From Azorhizobium sp943369575 (lineage in GTDB: Bacteria; Pseudomonadota; Alphaproteobacteria; Rhizobiales; Xanthobacteraceae): DNA of 20,801 nt. The translations under genes and the position numbers were made by a program. Below, one piece after another: positions 13,764 to 20,801 of the stretch. Under the pieces are notes generated by a model that worked only from the letters and a program-made list of their open reading frames with translations, had not been told where the DNA came from and did not search any database. How positions within the stretch are numbered: position 1 is the first letter of the stretch; every line of letters starts with the position of its first letter. Location: contig CALRNP020000088.1 in the NCBI GenBank assembly GCA_943369575.1, positions 1 through 20,801 of the forward strand, given 5' to 3'.

Positions 13764-14618
13764 ATGCGCCTTTTCATCGACGCGGCTTCGTTTCGCGCTG
13801 GGCCTTCCCGTGCTGCGGCACTGCTGGGAATGGTCCTGGTCGCGGCCACTCTTGCGGGCTGTGCCAACGACAAGGATGTGATCCCGCCCGACGAGCCGGC
13901 GGAGAAGATCTATAACGAGGGCCTGACCCTCATGCGTAAGGGCGACCTCGACGCCGCCGCCAAGCGCTTCGAGGATTTGGACCGCACCCACCCCTATTCG
14001 GAATGGGCGCGCAAAGCCTTGCTGATGGACACCTACGTCTATTACGAGGCCGGCAAATATGACGAGGCCATCTCCGCCGGAAAGCGCTACCTGGCCCTGC
14101 ACCCCGGCTCCACCGATGCGCCTTACGCCTCCTATCTGGTGGCCTCGGCTTATTTCGACGGCATCCCCGACATCACCCGCGACCAGCGCCGCACCCGCCA
14201 GGCGCTCGACGCGCTGGACGAGGTGATTCGCAAATATCCGAACACCGAATATGCCGCCGGCGCCAAGCGGAAGGTCGAAGTGGCCCGCGACCAGCTGGCC
14301 GGCAAGGAAATGATGATCGGCCGCTACTATCTGGAGCAGCGCAACTACACCGGCGCCATCAACCGCTTCAAGGTGGTGGTGACGCAGTATCAGACCACCC
14401 GCCAGACCGAAGAGGCGCTCATGCGCCTGACCGAGGCCTACATGGCCCTGGGGATCGTTTCGGAAGCGCAGACCGCCGCGGCGGTGTTGGGCTATAATTA
14501 TCCGGACAGCCCGTGGTACAAGGACGCCTACAAACTGGTGCAAGCCGGGGGCAATGTTCCGCAGGAGAACAAGGCCTCCTGGATCAGCCAGGCGTTCAAA
14601 AAGATGGGTCTTGGCTGA
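13764..14618 (+). CDS. bamD: BamD (ComL), outer-membrane assembly lipoprotein
   Basis: Essential lipoprotein of the BAM complex, which folds beta-barrel proteins into the outer membrane. It has 284 residues. The signal peptide ends in the lipobox L-A-G-C with Cys33; the next residue is Ala, fitting outer-membrane sorting. The mature protein is built of TPR-like helices: IYNEGLTLMRKGDLDAAAKR, then YYEAGKYDEAISAGKRYLAL, YDEV-type repeats with IRKYPNTEYAAGA, and YYLEQRNYTGAINRFKVVV. The start ATG 13764 (MRLFIDAAS) was chosen because it gives a normal lipoprotein signal; an ATG at 13749 and a longer frame from 13677 exist. recN follows after 6 bp, so the two are likely cotranscribed. Confidence 0.95.
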   Translation: MRLFIDAASFRAGPSRAAALLGMVLVAATLAGCANDKDVIPPDEPAEKIYNEGLTLMRKGDLDAAAKRFEDLDRTHPYSEWARKALLMDTYVYYEAGKYDEAISAGKRYLALHPGSTDAPYASYLVASAYFDGIPDITRDQRRTRQALDALDEVIRKYPNTEYAAGAKRKVEVARDQLAGKEMMIGRYYLEQRNYTGAINRFKVVVTQYQTTRQTEEALMRLTEAYMALGIVSEAQTAAAVLGYNYPDSPWYKDAYKLVQAGGNVPQENKASWISQAFKKMGLG

Positions 14619-14624
14619 ACTGAC

Positions 14625-16304
14625 ATGATCTCGTCCCTCTCGATCCGGGACATCGTTCTTATCGAGAAGCTGGACCTCGCCCTGTCAGACGGCCTGACCG
14701 TCCTGACCGGCGAGACCGGAGCAGGAAAGTCGATCCTGCTCGATGCCCTCTCGCTGGCCCTGGGGGGCCGCGGCGATGGCGCATTGGTGCGCCATGGCGA
14801 GACCAAGGGGCAGATCACCGCCGTCTTCGACGTCGCCCTCGACCATCCCGCCCGCGCGGTGCTGGCCGCTGCCGATATCGCCGACGAGGGCGAACTGATC
14901 GTCAAGCGGGTGCAGATGGCCGACGGGCGCACCCGCGCCACCATCAATGACCAGCCGGTCTCGGTGCAGACCCTGCGGGCGCTGGGCGCCACGCTGGTGG
15001 AATTGCACGGCCAGCATGACGACCGCGCTTTGGTCGACCCCGCTAGCCATCGCGCGCTGCTGGATGCCTTCGGCGGCCTCGCCGCCAAGACCCAGGCCGT
15101 CAGTGCCCTGTGGCGCGTCTGGCGCACGGTGCTGGGCGACGCCAATGCCGAGCGCGCCCGCCTGGAAGCCGCCGCCAAGGAAGCGGATTTCATCCGCCAT
15201 GCGGTGGAGGAATTGACCGCCTTGCGGCCCGAGGCCGGGGAAGAGGCCAGCCTGTCCGAGCGTCGCACCTTCATGATGCGCTCGGAAAAGATCGCCGGCG
15301 ATCTGGCGGAAGCTCTGGACGCGGTGGGCGGGGGCAGTTCGCCGGTGCCCTCGCTGGCCGCTGCCGTGCGCCGTCTGGAGCGCCGGGCGGGCGAGGCGCA
15401 GGATCTGGTGCTACCGGCGGTGGAGGCCATCGATCTGGCGCTCGACGCGCTGGAGACCGCCCGCAGCCATCTGGAGGCGGCGCTGGCCGGCACCGCGTTC
15501 AATCCCAAGGAGTTGGAGCGGATCGAGGAGCGGCTGTTCGCTCTGCGCGCCGCCGCCCGTAAATATGGCGGGGCGGTGGATGATCTGCCCAAGGTCGCCG
15601 CCAAATTCTCCGCCGACCTCACGGCCCTGGACCGCAGCGCTGCCACCCTCAAGAGCTTGGAAAGCAAGGTGGCCGAAGCGGAAGACGCCTATCGCGCCGC
15701 CGCCGCCAAGCTGTCCACCGCCCGCACCAAGGCGGCCGCGGCGCTGGATAAGGCGGTGGATGCGGAACTGCCGCCGCTGAAGCTGGAGCGGGCACACTTC
15801 TCCACCCGCCTCGACAGCGACCCGGCCAATGCCGGGCCGGATGGCTATGACCGGGTGGAATTCTGGGTCCGCACCAATCCCGGCACCCGCCCCGGCCCGA
15901 TGATGAAGGTGGCCTCCGGCGGCGAGCTGGCGCGCTTCCTGTTGGCCCTCAAGGTGGTGCTGGCGGATCGCGGCTCCGCGCCCACGCTCATTTTCGACGA
16001 GATCGACAGCGGCGTCGGCGGCGCGGTGGCGGATGCTATCGGCCAGCGCCTGGCACGCCTCGCCAGCAAGGTGCAGGTGCTGGCGGTGACGCATGCGCCG
16101 CAGGTGGCCGCCCGCGCCGGGCAGCATCTGCTCATCTCCAAGGCCAGCGCGGCGGGCGCCAAGAAGGACGCCCCCGTCACCACCCGCGTCGCCCCGCTCA
16201 CCGACGCGCACCGCCGCGAGGAAATCGCCCGCATGCTCGCCGGCGCGACCGTCACCGCCGAAGCGCGCGCGGCGGCGGATCGCCTGCTGGCCACCCCAGG
16301 CTGA
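14625..16304 (+). CDS. recN: RecN, SMC-like DNA repair ATPase
   Basis: ABC/SMC-family ATPase acting in double-strand break repair and RecA-dependent strand pairing. It has 559 residues. Walker A GETGAGKS (29-36) lies in the N-terminal head. ELHGQHDDRAL is the RecN-typical block after the first head segment. The middle is an Ala/Glu/Lys-rich coiled coil. The C-terminal head has the signature SGGELARFLLALK, Walker B TLIFDEIDSGVGG and the VTHAPQVAARA segment. The start is ATG 14625, 6 bp after bamD. The bamD-recN order is common in alphaproteobacteria and is usually followed by ligA; here ligA is not present and sorA comes next. No LexA-type SOS box was noticed directly upstream. Confidence 0.96.
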   Translation: MISSLSIRDIVLIEKLDLALSDGLTVLTGETGAGKSILLDALSLALGGRGDGALVRHGETKGQITAVFDVALDHPARAVLAAADIADEGELIVKRVQMADGRTRATINDQPVSVQTLRALGATLVELHGQHDDRALVDPASHRALLDAFGGLAAKTQAVSALWRVWRTVLGDANAERARLEAAAKEADFIRHAVEELTALRPEAGEEASLSERRTFMMRSEKIAGDLAEALDAVGGGSSPVPSLAAAVRRLERRAGEAQDLVLPAVEAIDLALDALETARSHLEAALAGTAFNPKELERIEERLFALRAAARKYGGAVDDLPKVAAKFSADLTALDRSAATLKSLESKVAEAEDAYRAAAAKLSTARTKAAAALDKAVDAELPPLKLERAHFSTRLDSDPANAGPDGYDRVEFWVRTNPGTRPGPMMKVASGGELARFLLALKVVLADRGSAPTLIFDEIDSGVGGAVADAIGQRLARLASKVQVLAVTHAPQVAARAGQHLLISKASAAGAKKDAPVTTRVAPLTDAHRREEIARMLAGATVTAEARAAADRLLATPG

Positions 16305-16313
16305 CATCTGCAA

Positions 16314-16334
16314 CGCCGGTTGGAAGATCCGGCG
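16314..16334 (+). terminator. Hairpin after recN
   Basis: CGCCGG and CCGGCG (6 bp) flank a 9-nt loop, 9 bp after the recN stop. There is no T-run. It overlaps the -35 of the proposed sorA promoter, so it may instead be an operator. Confidence 0.3.
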
Positions 16335-16348
16335 ATCGGGTTCATACT
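16320..16348 (+). promoter_or_regulatory. Likely sorAB promoter
   Basis: TTGGAA (16320-16325) and CATACT (16343-16348), with a 17-bp spacer, match four of six positions each of the sigma-70 hexamers. They lie 68 bp before the sorA start, downstream of recN and its hairpin. An ECF-type promoter cannot be ruled out. Confidence 0.4.
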
Positions 16349-16415
16349 ACCGCTACAAAAAACGCGGTACAGCTGCGACGCGCAGCCAATAACAATCAAT
16401 TCGGCGGGAGTTGAG

Positions 16416-17657
16416 ATGCCAAACGATGCTGATCGAGACGGCGCGACCCTGAGCCGCCGCGCGCTCCTCGCCGCCGCCAGCATAGGCGGGCTGGGCCTGC
16501 TGTCGCATCGGGCCATCGCCCAAACCACGGTCGATCTGCCCCTGCCGGGCGGCCCTGACCAGCGGGACATCACCACCGCCTTCCCGCAGAAAGGCCCGAT
16601 GATCCTGCAGCGGACCCGGCCGCCGCTGCTGGAAACGCCCTGGTCCGTGTTCGACAAGGGCGTCTTCACCCCCAATGATCAGTTCTATGTGCGCTGGCAC
16701 TGGGCGGCGATCCCCACCGAGGTGAAGGTCGAGACGTTCCGGCTCACCGTGCGCGGCCATGTGAACCAGCCCCAGTCGCTCACGCTCCAGGATCTGCTTC
16801 AGGGCCTGCCACGGGTGGATCTGGCGGCGGTGAACCAGTGCTCGGGCAATTCCCGCGGCCTGGTCATGCCGCGGGTGCCCGGCGCGCAATGGGCCAATGG
16901 CGCCATGGGCAATGCACTGTGGAGCGGCGTGCGCCTGCGCGACGTGCTGGATCGTGCCGGGGTCAAGGCCGGCGCCGTCCAGGTGCGCCTAAAGGGCCTG
17001 GACGAGGCCCTGATGCCGGATGCGCCGCAATTCATGAAGTCGCTGGCCATCGACCACGCCCGCGACGGCGAGGTGATGATCGCCTACGCCATGAACAACG
17101 AGCAATTGCCGCTGCTGAACGGCTTCCCGCTGCGGCTCGTGGTGCCCGGCTGGTACTCCACCTATTGGGTGAAGATGCTCACCGATATCGAAGTGCTGGA
17201 TCAGCCCGACACCAATTTCTGGACCACGAGCGCCTATCAGGTTCCCGATACGCCCAACGCCAATATCGCCCCCGGCCAGACCGGAGTGCCGATGGTGCCC
17301 ATCAGCCGCATGAACCCGCGCTCCTTCATCACCAATCTCGCCTCCGGCGGCACCGTGCCGGTGGGCAAGCCGACGCCATTGCGCGGCATCGCCTTCGGCG
17401 GTGACAGCGGCGTGGCGGCGGTGGATGTGTCGGTGGATGGCGGCGCCTCCTGGGTTCCGGCCCAATTGGGCAAGGACGAAGGCACCTACAGCTTCCGCCA
17501 ATGGTCCGCGCCGTTCACCCTGCGCGCGGCCGGCCCCGCCACTTTGATGGTCCGCTGCACCAACACCAAGGGCGCGGTGCAGCCGGGCACGCCGACGTGG
17601 AATGCCAGCGGCTTCATGCGCAACGTCATCGAACGCACAGACATCATCGCGGCCTGA
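16416..17657 (+). CDS. sorA: SorA, molybdenum sulfite dehydrogenase catalytic subunit
   Basis: Periplasmic sulfite oxidase-family enzyme that oxidises sulfite to sulfate and passes electrons to cytochrome SorB. It has 413 residues. A Tat-type signal (TLSRRALLAAASIGG, cleavage probably after AIA at 33-35) fits export of a folded molybdenum-cofactor protein. The cofactor ligand is Cys142 in NQCSGNSRG. Arg93 and His95 (YVRWHW) and Tyr274 (TSAYQ) correspond, by a constant offset of 38, to Arg55, His57, Cys104 and Tyr236 as I recall them for Starkeya novella SorA. The C-terminal dimerisation domain (about 290-400) contains VDVSVDGGASWVPA. The start is ATG 16416 with GGGAG 5 nt upstream; the frame is open farther upstream without a signal peptide. 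sorB follows directly. Confidence 0.93.
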   Translation: MPNDADRDGATLSRRALLAAASIGGLGLLSHRAIAQTTVDLPLPGGPDQRDITTAFPQKGPMILQRTRPPLLETPWSVFDKGVFTPNDQFYVRWHWAAIPTEVKVETFRLTVRGHVNQPQSLTLQDLLQGLPRVDLAAVNQCSGNSRGLVMPRVPGAQWANGAMGNALWSGVRLRDVLDRAGVKAGAVQVRLKGLDEALMPDAPQFMKSLAIDHARDGEVMIAYAMNNEQLPLLNGFPLRLVVPGWYSTYWVKMLTDIEVLDQPDTNFWTTSAYQVPDTPNANIAPGQTGVPMVPISRMNPRSFITNLASGGTVPVGKPTPLRGIAFGGDSGVAAVDVSVDGGASWVPAQLGKDEGTYSFRQWSAPFTLRAAGPATLMVRCTNTKGAVQPGTPTWNASGFMRNVIERTDIIAA

Positions 17658-17669
17658 GGAGAAATGCAC

Positions 17670-17999
17670 ATGCTCCGCTGCTTGCTTGCCGCCGCGCTGA
17701 TCGGCGCCCTCACCGCCCCGGCCGCTGTCTCCGCCGCACCCTTCACTCTGACCTCTGTGAGCGTCGATCTGCCCATGGGCGACCGCATGTTTCCAGACGG
17801 CAAGGGCGCGGATGCGGTCAATAACAACTGCCTGGCCTGCCACTCTGCCGGCATGGTGCTGAACCAGCCCAAGCTCTCGCAAGCGACCTGGGCCGGCGTG
17901 GTGGCCAAGATGATCAATGCCTACAAGGCCCCGGTGGACCCGGCGGATGTGGATGCCATCGTCACGTATCTGGCCGACATGAAGGTGGGGCCGAAATAG
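17670..17999 (+). CDS. sorB: SorB, monohaem cytochrome c subunit of sulfite dehydrogenase
   Basis: Small periplasmic c-type cytochrome that accepts electrons from SorA and hands them to the respiratory chain via cytochrome c. It has 109 residues, with a Sec signal peptide (MLRCLLAAALIGALTAPAAV, cleavage near AVSAA). The haem motif is CLACH (Cys54, Cys57, His58); Met81 in the segment AKMINAYKAPVD is the likely second axial ligand. The start ATG 17670 is preferred over ATG 17664 because AGGAG (17657-17661) lies 8 nt from the former but only 2 nt from the latter. It sits 12 bp after the sorA stop, so it is certainly in the same transcript. It converges on the tetR gene with 12 bp between the stops. 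Confidence 0.92.
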   Translation: MLRCLLAAALIGALTAPAAVSAAPFTLTSVSVDLPMGDRMFPDGKGADAVNNNCLACHSAGMVLNQPKLSQATWAGVVAKMINAYKAPVDPADVDAIVTYLADMKVGPK

Positions 18000-18011
18000 T
18001 CGTCCGCGGCC

Positions 18012-18611
18012 TCAGGTCTCCGCCAGCACACCGCGCACCAGGGTGCGCGCGAGGGCGCGCGCCGTGTGCTCAATGGCGCTCGGCTCCAGCCCGCAGACGT
18101 CCGCGAGTACGATAATCGTCTCGATGCCCGCCAGAAGCGCCAGGCCCGTCACCAGCAGGTCGAGCTGGGCCGCGGGGAGATCCCTCGAGACCGGCGCCAG
18201 CGCGTCCCGGATCCAGCCCAGCCGCCGCCCGCCGCGCCAGCCCGGGGTGCCGGTGCCGGCGCTGGAGACGCTCAGGAAGGTGCGAAACAGCGCCTCGTGG
18301 GCCAGCACCATCCGCAGGATGCCGGCGACCACGTCCTCAGCACGGGTGGCAAGGTCGCTGGTCGCGGCACCATTGCCGAACGAGACCGCCTCAAACTCCT
18401 TGGCGATGGCATCCAGCACCGCCTCCTGCGCCATGGGCTCCGGGGCTGAGAAGTAGCGATAGGCGGTGGCGCGTGAAATCTGCGCCCGGTCGGCAGCCTC
18501 CGCGACGGTGGGATGATGTCCCTCGCTGAGGAAATCGCGGGTGGCGGCGAGCAGCGCCTGCCGGGTCCGCGCCTTCTGCGCGACGCGGCCAGAGATCTCT
18601 TGACGGTTCAA
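18012..18611 (-). CDS. TetR/AcrR-family transcriptional regulator
   Basis: A 199-residue one-component regulator. The N-terminal helix-turn-helix is about residues 34-55 (PTVAEAADRAQISRATAYRYF), with the Tyr-Arg-Tyr-Phe end typical of TetR proteins. The remainder is a helical ligand and dimer domain I cannot assign to a ligand. The start is a TTG at 18611, supported by AAGGAG on the - strand 5 nt before it; no ATG or GTG gives as good a site. It is divergent from the cupin gene at 18681, with a 69-bp shared A/T-rich region, the usual arrangement for a TetR repressor and its target. Control of the cupin gene and itself is inference. Confidence 0.9.
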   Translation of the reverse strand: MNRQEISGRVAQKARTRQALLAATRDFLSEGHHPTVAEAADRAQISRATAYRYFSAPEPMAQEAVLDAIAKEFEAVSFGNGAATSDLATRAEDVVAGILRMVLAHEALFRTFLSVSSAGTGTPGWRGGRRLGWIRDALAPVSRDLPAAQLDLLVTGLALLAGIETIIVLADVCGLEPSAIEHTARALARTLVRGVLAET

Positions 18612-18620
18612 GCCTTCTCC

Positions 18621-18661
18621 TTATAAGACATAAATCTCATAACGAGAAAGTTGTAGCATAA
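18621..18661. promoter_or_regulatory. Divergent tetR/cupin promoter and candidate operator
   Basis: An A/T-rich island in GC-rich surroundings. TCTC-ATAAC-GAGA (18635-18647) is a perfect short inverted repeat, and CATAA occurs at 18629, 18638 and 18657. Such a region would hold the promoters of both genes and the TetR binding site; exact hexamers are not clear. Confidence 0.4.
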
Positions 18662-18680
18662 ACCTCGGAGTCGAGCAAAC

Positions 18681-19181
18681 ATGACCCCATCCGCGCCCGC
18701 CACCCCACCGCTCTCTCCACCGGCGGTCCCGCCCCAGATCGGCTCCACCCTGCATCTGCTGGGTTCGCTGGTCACCTTCCGCGCCACCACGGCACAGACG
18801 CAAGGCACCTTCTCTTTGGTGGAGACCCGCACGGCGCCAGGCCAAGGCACGCCGCCCCACACCCACGCCAACGATACCGAGGCGTTCCTGGTGCTTGAGG
18901 GCGAGTATGATTTCATGGTGGGCGACGTCACCGCGCGCAGCGGGCCCGGCAGCTTTCATTTCGTGCCTACCGGCACGCCCCATGCGTTCAGCAATCCCGG
19001 TGACACGCCCGCCCGCATGCTGATCCTGCACACACCGGGGCTCCAGCATGAGCAATTCTTCCTTGAGGCGGGCGATACGGTGGCCGATGCCAACCACTTC
19101 CCGCCGCTGGCGCCGCCGGACCTGCCGCGCCTGCTGCAGGCGGCCCAGCGCAACGGCATCGAAATGCTGCCCCCGGCCTGA
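18681..19181 (+). CDS. Cupin-2 domain protein
   Basis: A 166-residue single-cupin protein, probably cytoplasmic (no signal peptide, Pro-rich first 20 residues). Cupin motif 1 is GQGTPPHTHANDTEAFLVLEG, with metal ligands His60, His62 and Glu67. Motif 2 is GPGSFHFVPTGTPHAFSN, with His101. The full HxH-E-H set suggests a metal-binding dioxygenase or isomerase, similar to the quercetinase-like and related small cupins often placed beside TetR regulators. The substrate cannot be read from sequence. The start ATG 18681 has GGAG 10 nt upstream. The gene ends in a short hairpin shared with the convergent arfB. Confidence 0.88.
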   Translation: MTPSAPATPPLSPPAVPPQIGSTLHLLGSLVTFRATTAQTQGTFSLVETRTAPGQGTPPHTHANDTEAFLVLEGEYDFMVGDVTARSGPGSFHFVPTGTPHAFSNPGDTPARMLILHTPGLQHEQFFLEAGDTVADANHFPPLAPPDLPRLLQAAQRNGIEMLPPA

Positions 19182-19187
19182 GGCCGG
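19173..19187. terminator. Shared hairpin between convergent cupin and arfB genes
   Basis: CCGGCCT and AGGCCGG flank a single G, and the cupin stop codon lies at the centre. arfB ends at 19188 on the other strand. The symmetric hairpin could serve both transcripts, though neither side has a T-run. Confidence 0.4.
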
Positions 19188-19610
19188 CTAGTCCGTATCG
19201 GGCTTACCCTGGCGCAGGCTCTTGACGGTGCCGCGATGGCCCTTGGCGGTCAGGCGCCGCTCCTTGGAGGCCAGCGTCGGCCGGGTTTTGCGGCGGGGCG
19301 GGGCGACAACGGTCGCCGCCCGCAGCATCTCCACCAGCCGGTCGATAGCGTCCTGGCGGTTGCGCTCCTGGGTGCGGAACTGCTGCGCCTGCAGCACCAC
19401 CACGCCATCCTTGGTGAGGCGGCTGCCGGCGAGAACCGCTGCCCGCCGCTTCACGCCTTCCGGCAGCGACGGCGAGCCCATCAGATCGAAGCGCAGCTGC
19501 ACCGCGGTCGAGACCTTGTTGACATTCTGCCCGCCGGGGCCGGAGGCCCGCACGAAGGTCAGGCTGATCTCATCCTCGGAGATGGCGATGCGGGGCGTGA
19601 TCTCGATCAT
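19188..19610 (-). CDS. arfB: ArfB (YaeJ), ribosome-rescue peptidyl-tRNA hydrolase
   Basis: Codon-independent release factor that frees ribosomes stalled on non-stop mRNAs by hydrolysing peptidyl-tRNA. It has 140 residues. The catalytic GGQ motif is at residues 26-28 in RASGPGGQNVNKVST, characteristic of the YaeJ branch (with N-V-N-K after GGQ). The basic C-terminal tail (RRKTRPTLASKERRLTAKGHRGTVKS segment) fits the helix that enters the empty mRNA channel. The start is ATG at 19610 on the - strand, with GGGAG just upstream. It follows olsB on the same strand after 70 bp and may be cotranscribed with it. Prokaryotic RF1/RF2 is excluded by the short length. Confidence 0.95.
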   Translation of the reverse strand: MIEITPRIAISEDEISLTFVRASGPGGQNVNKVSTAVQLRFDLMGSPSLPEGVKRRAAVLAGSRLTKDGVVVLQAQQFRTQERNRQDAIDRLVEMLRAATVVAPPRRKTRPTLASKERRLTAKGHRGTVKSLRQGKPDTD

Positions 19611-19680
19611 GTCTCTCCCGCCTCACCGGCCACGGCACGGCCTTCTATGACAGAAGCCGCGCCACCGGGCGAGAGGCGGA

Positions 19681-20745
19681 TCAGACCGCGTGGCGGTTGG
19701 CGGTGGGGCCGAAATGCTCCACATAGCGCGGGCTGATCACCGACACCGGCAGCACCACCATCACATCGGTGGTGCCGAACTGGTGGTCCACCACCGCGCC
19801 GTCGCCAACGAAGCCGCCCAGGCGCAGATAGCCCTTCACCAGCGGCGGCAGCGACTGCAACGCCGCCTTCGGATTGATGGCTTCCGCCGGCATGCGGTTC
19901 ATCTCCACATAACGGCCAGGCAGCGCCCGAGCCCGCCATTCCTCCGGCGCCCGGGCATTGTGGTGCAGGAAGGACAGCGGCAGCGCCAAGGCATTGGGAT
20001 CGGTGCCTTCCAGCGAGGCGCAGCCCAGCATGGCGTCGATCTTGTTGCGCAGCACATAGGTCCAGATGCCGTGCCACAGCAGTTCCACGGTGCGCTTATT
20101 GCGGTAGGGCTTGAGCACGCAGGAGCGGCCCAGTTCCAGGAACTTCAGGGTGGGATGGCCATCGACGATAGGACGGATGTCGAATTCATTGGCGGTGTAG
20201 AAGCCGCCATGCCGGTTGGCCACCTCCTGGCGCAGCAGCCGATAGGTGCCCACCACCTTCGGCTTCTTGCGGCCGAGCACCATCTTGCCGGCGTCATGGT
20301 CGAGCACCAGGATATGTTCGCACACCGCATCGAAGGCATCGAAATCCCGCCGCGCCAGCCGGGAGGCAGCGTCCGGCAGCGCCGACATCTCTTCGTAGAA
20401 CACCTTGTAGCGCAAGCGCTGGGCGCGGCGGACGTCGCGGGCGGTGCGGGCCAGGCGCACCTCCAGCGGCCCCAGGCGCCCCAGCACCACTGGCTCGCCG
20501 AACGGCACCGCCTCGCGGTGGCGGATGCCGCTATAGGCCCGGAAGTCGGTCATCAGCTTCTGAGAGGCAGCGGGAAACGCGCCGGGCAGGAAGATGGGCT
20601 TGCCGTCGCTGCGCGCTTCCCAAGGCATGGAGCCGGGGAACAGCGGTCCGGGGAATTTGGCGAAGCCTTCCTTGGCCACGTCGATGCCCTTGCCGAACAG
20701 CGCCGGCAGACTGAAGGCAGCCTCGTCCTGGATATCGCGCTTCAT
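19681..20745 (-). CDS. olsB: OlsB-like L-ornithine N-alpha-acyltransferase
   Basis: GNAT-fold acyltransferase that transfers a 3-hydroxyacyl chain from acyl carrier protein to ornithine, forming lyso-ornithine lipid. It has 354 residues, somewhat longer than the roughly 290-300 of rhizobial OlsB because of about 80 extra N-terminal residues. The OlsB-type core begins LGRLGPLEVRLARTARDVRR and continues with LRYKVFYEEM, VVGTYRLLRQEVA, FLELGRSCVLKPYRNKRTV and LLWHGIW. The start is ATG 20745, with AGGGAGGGG 7 nt upstream; an ATG at 20769 contains that site within its codons and is rejected. OlsA, the second enzyme, is often adjacent in relatives but is not seen downstream here, where arfB follows. 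Confidence 0.8.
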   Translation of the reverse strand: MKRDIQDEAAFSLPALFGKGIDVAKEGFAKFPGPLFPGSMPWEARSDGKPIFLPGAFPAASQKLMTDFRAYSGIRHREAVPFGEPVVLGRLGPLEVRLARTARDVRRAQRLRYKVFYEEMSALPDAASRLARRDFDAFDAVCEHILVLDHDAGKMVLGRKKPKVVGTYRLLRQEVANRHGGFYTANEFDIRPIVDGHPTLKFLELGRSCVLKPYRNKRTVELLWHGIWTYVLRNKIDAMLGCASLEGTDPNALALPLSFLHHNARAPEEWRARALPGRYVEMNRMPAEAINPKAALQSLPPLVKGYLRLGGFVGDGAVVDHQFGTTDVMVVLPVSVISPRYVEHFGPTANRHAV

Positions 20746-20801
20746 CGCACAGCCCCTCCCTACCGGCACAGGCGGCGTCAGGTTGGCCCCGCGCCGCCGC
20801 A

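Noticed and set aside
1..20801. CRISPR array, tRNA, rRNA, prophage or a novel multi-gene defence island
   Set aside because: No regularly spaced repeats, no tRNA-like folds noticed, and almost every gene belongs to a well-known housekeeping family.

Overview
This window is high-GC DNA from an alphaproteobacterium. The gene order ftsW-murG-murC-murB-ddl-ftsQ-ftsA-ftsZ-lpxC-bamD-recN is the distal half of an alphaproteobacterial division and cell wall (dcw) cluster. FtsA with a C-terminal amphipathic helix, FtsZ with a long linker, OlsB and a SorAB sulfite dehydrogenase together suggest Hyphomicrobiales. SorAB is best known from Starkeya novella, so a relative of Starkeya, Xanthobacter, Ancylobacter or Azorhizobium is the best guess. 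That placement is inference from protein motifs; no marker RNA gene is present.

Layout: 1-3741 holds ftsW (5' end cut by the window edge), murG and murC, all on the + strand. From 3742 to 5554 the cluster is interrupted by three things: a small MazE-type antitoxin gene (3881-4105), the wreck of its MazF toxin gene (4102-4178), and, after about 400 bp of non-coding DNA carrying a Fur-like palindrome, a cation diffusion facilitator gene (4622-5509). The cluster then resumes with murB, ddl, ftsQ, ftsA and ftsZ (5555-12154). A 426-bp spacer with two terminator-like hairpins ends that unit. lpxC, bamD and recN follow (12581-16304).

The last 4.5 kb is ordinary accessory or housekeeping DNA: sorA-sorB (periplasmic sulfite oxidation), a TetR-type regulator divergent from a cupin gene, then arfB and olsB on the - strand.

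How the genes work together: MurC and MurB make and extend UDP-MurNAc, Ddl makes D-Ala-D-Ala, MurG makes lipid II, FtsW polymerises it at the septum, and FtsZ, FtsA and FtsQ build and anchor the divisome. LpxC commits to lipid A, BamD helps insert outer-membrane proteins and OlsB makes ornithine lipid, so much of the window is about the cell envelope.

The most notable observation is the toxin remnant. Directly after the antitoxin, the first five codons of a MazF-type toxin (MRRGE) and its last fifteen or so (RLNQAMIVFLGLAAS) survive in different frames with the middle gone, leaving an intact orphan antitoxin with palindromes in its upstream region. Other points of interest are the roughly 235-residue Gln/Arg-rich N-terminal extension of FtsQ, an inverted repeat in the ftsA-ftsZ gap, the Fur-like box upstream of the metal transporter, and the repeat-rich divergent tetR/cupin promoter region. 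I do not see a wholly new system.
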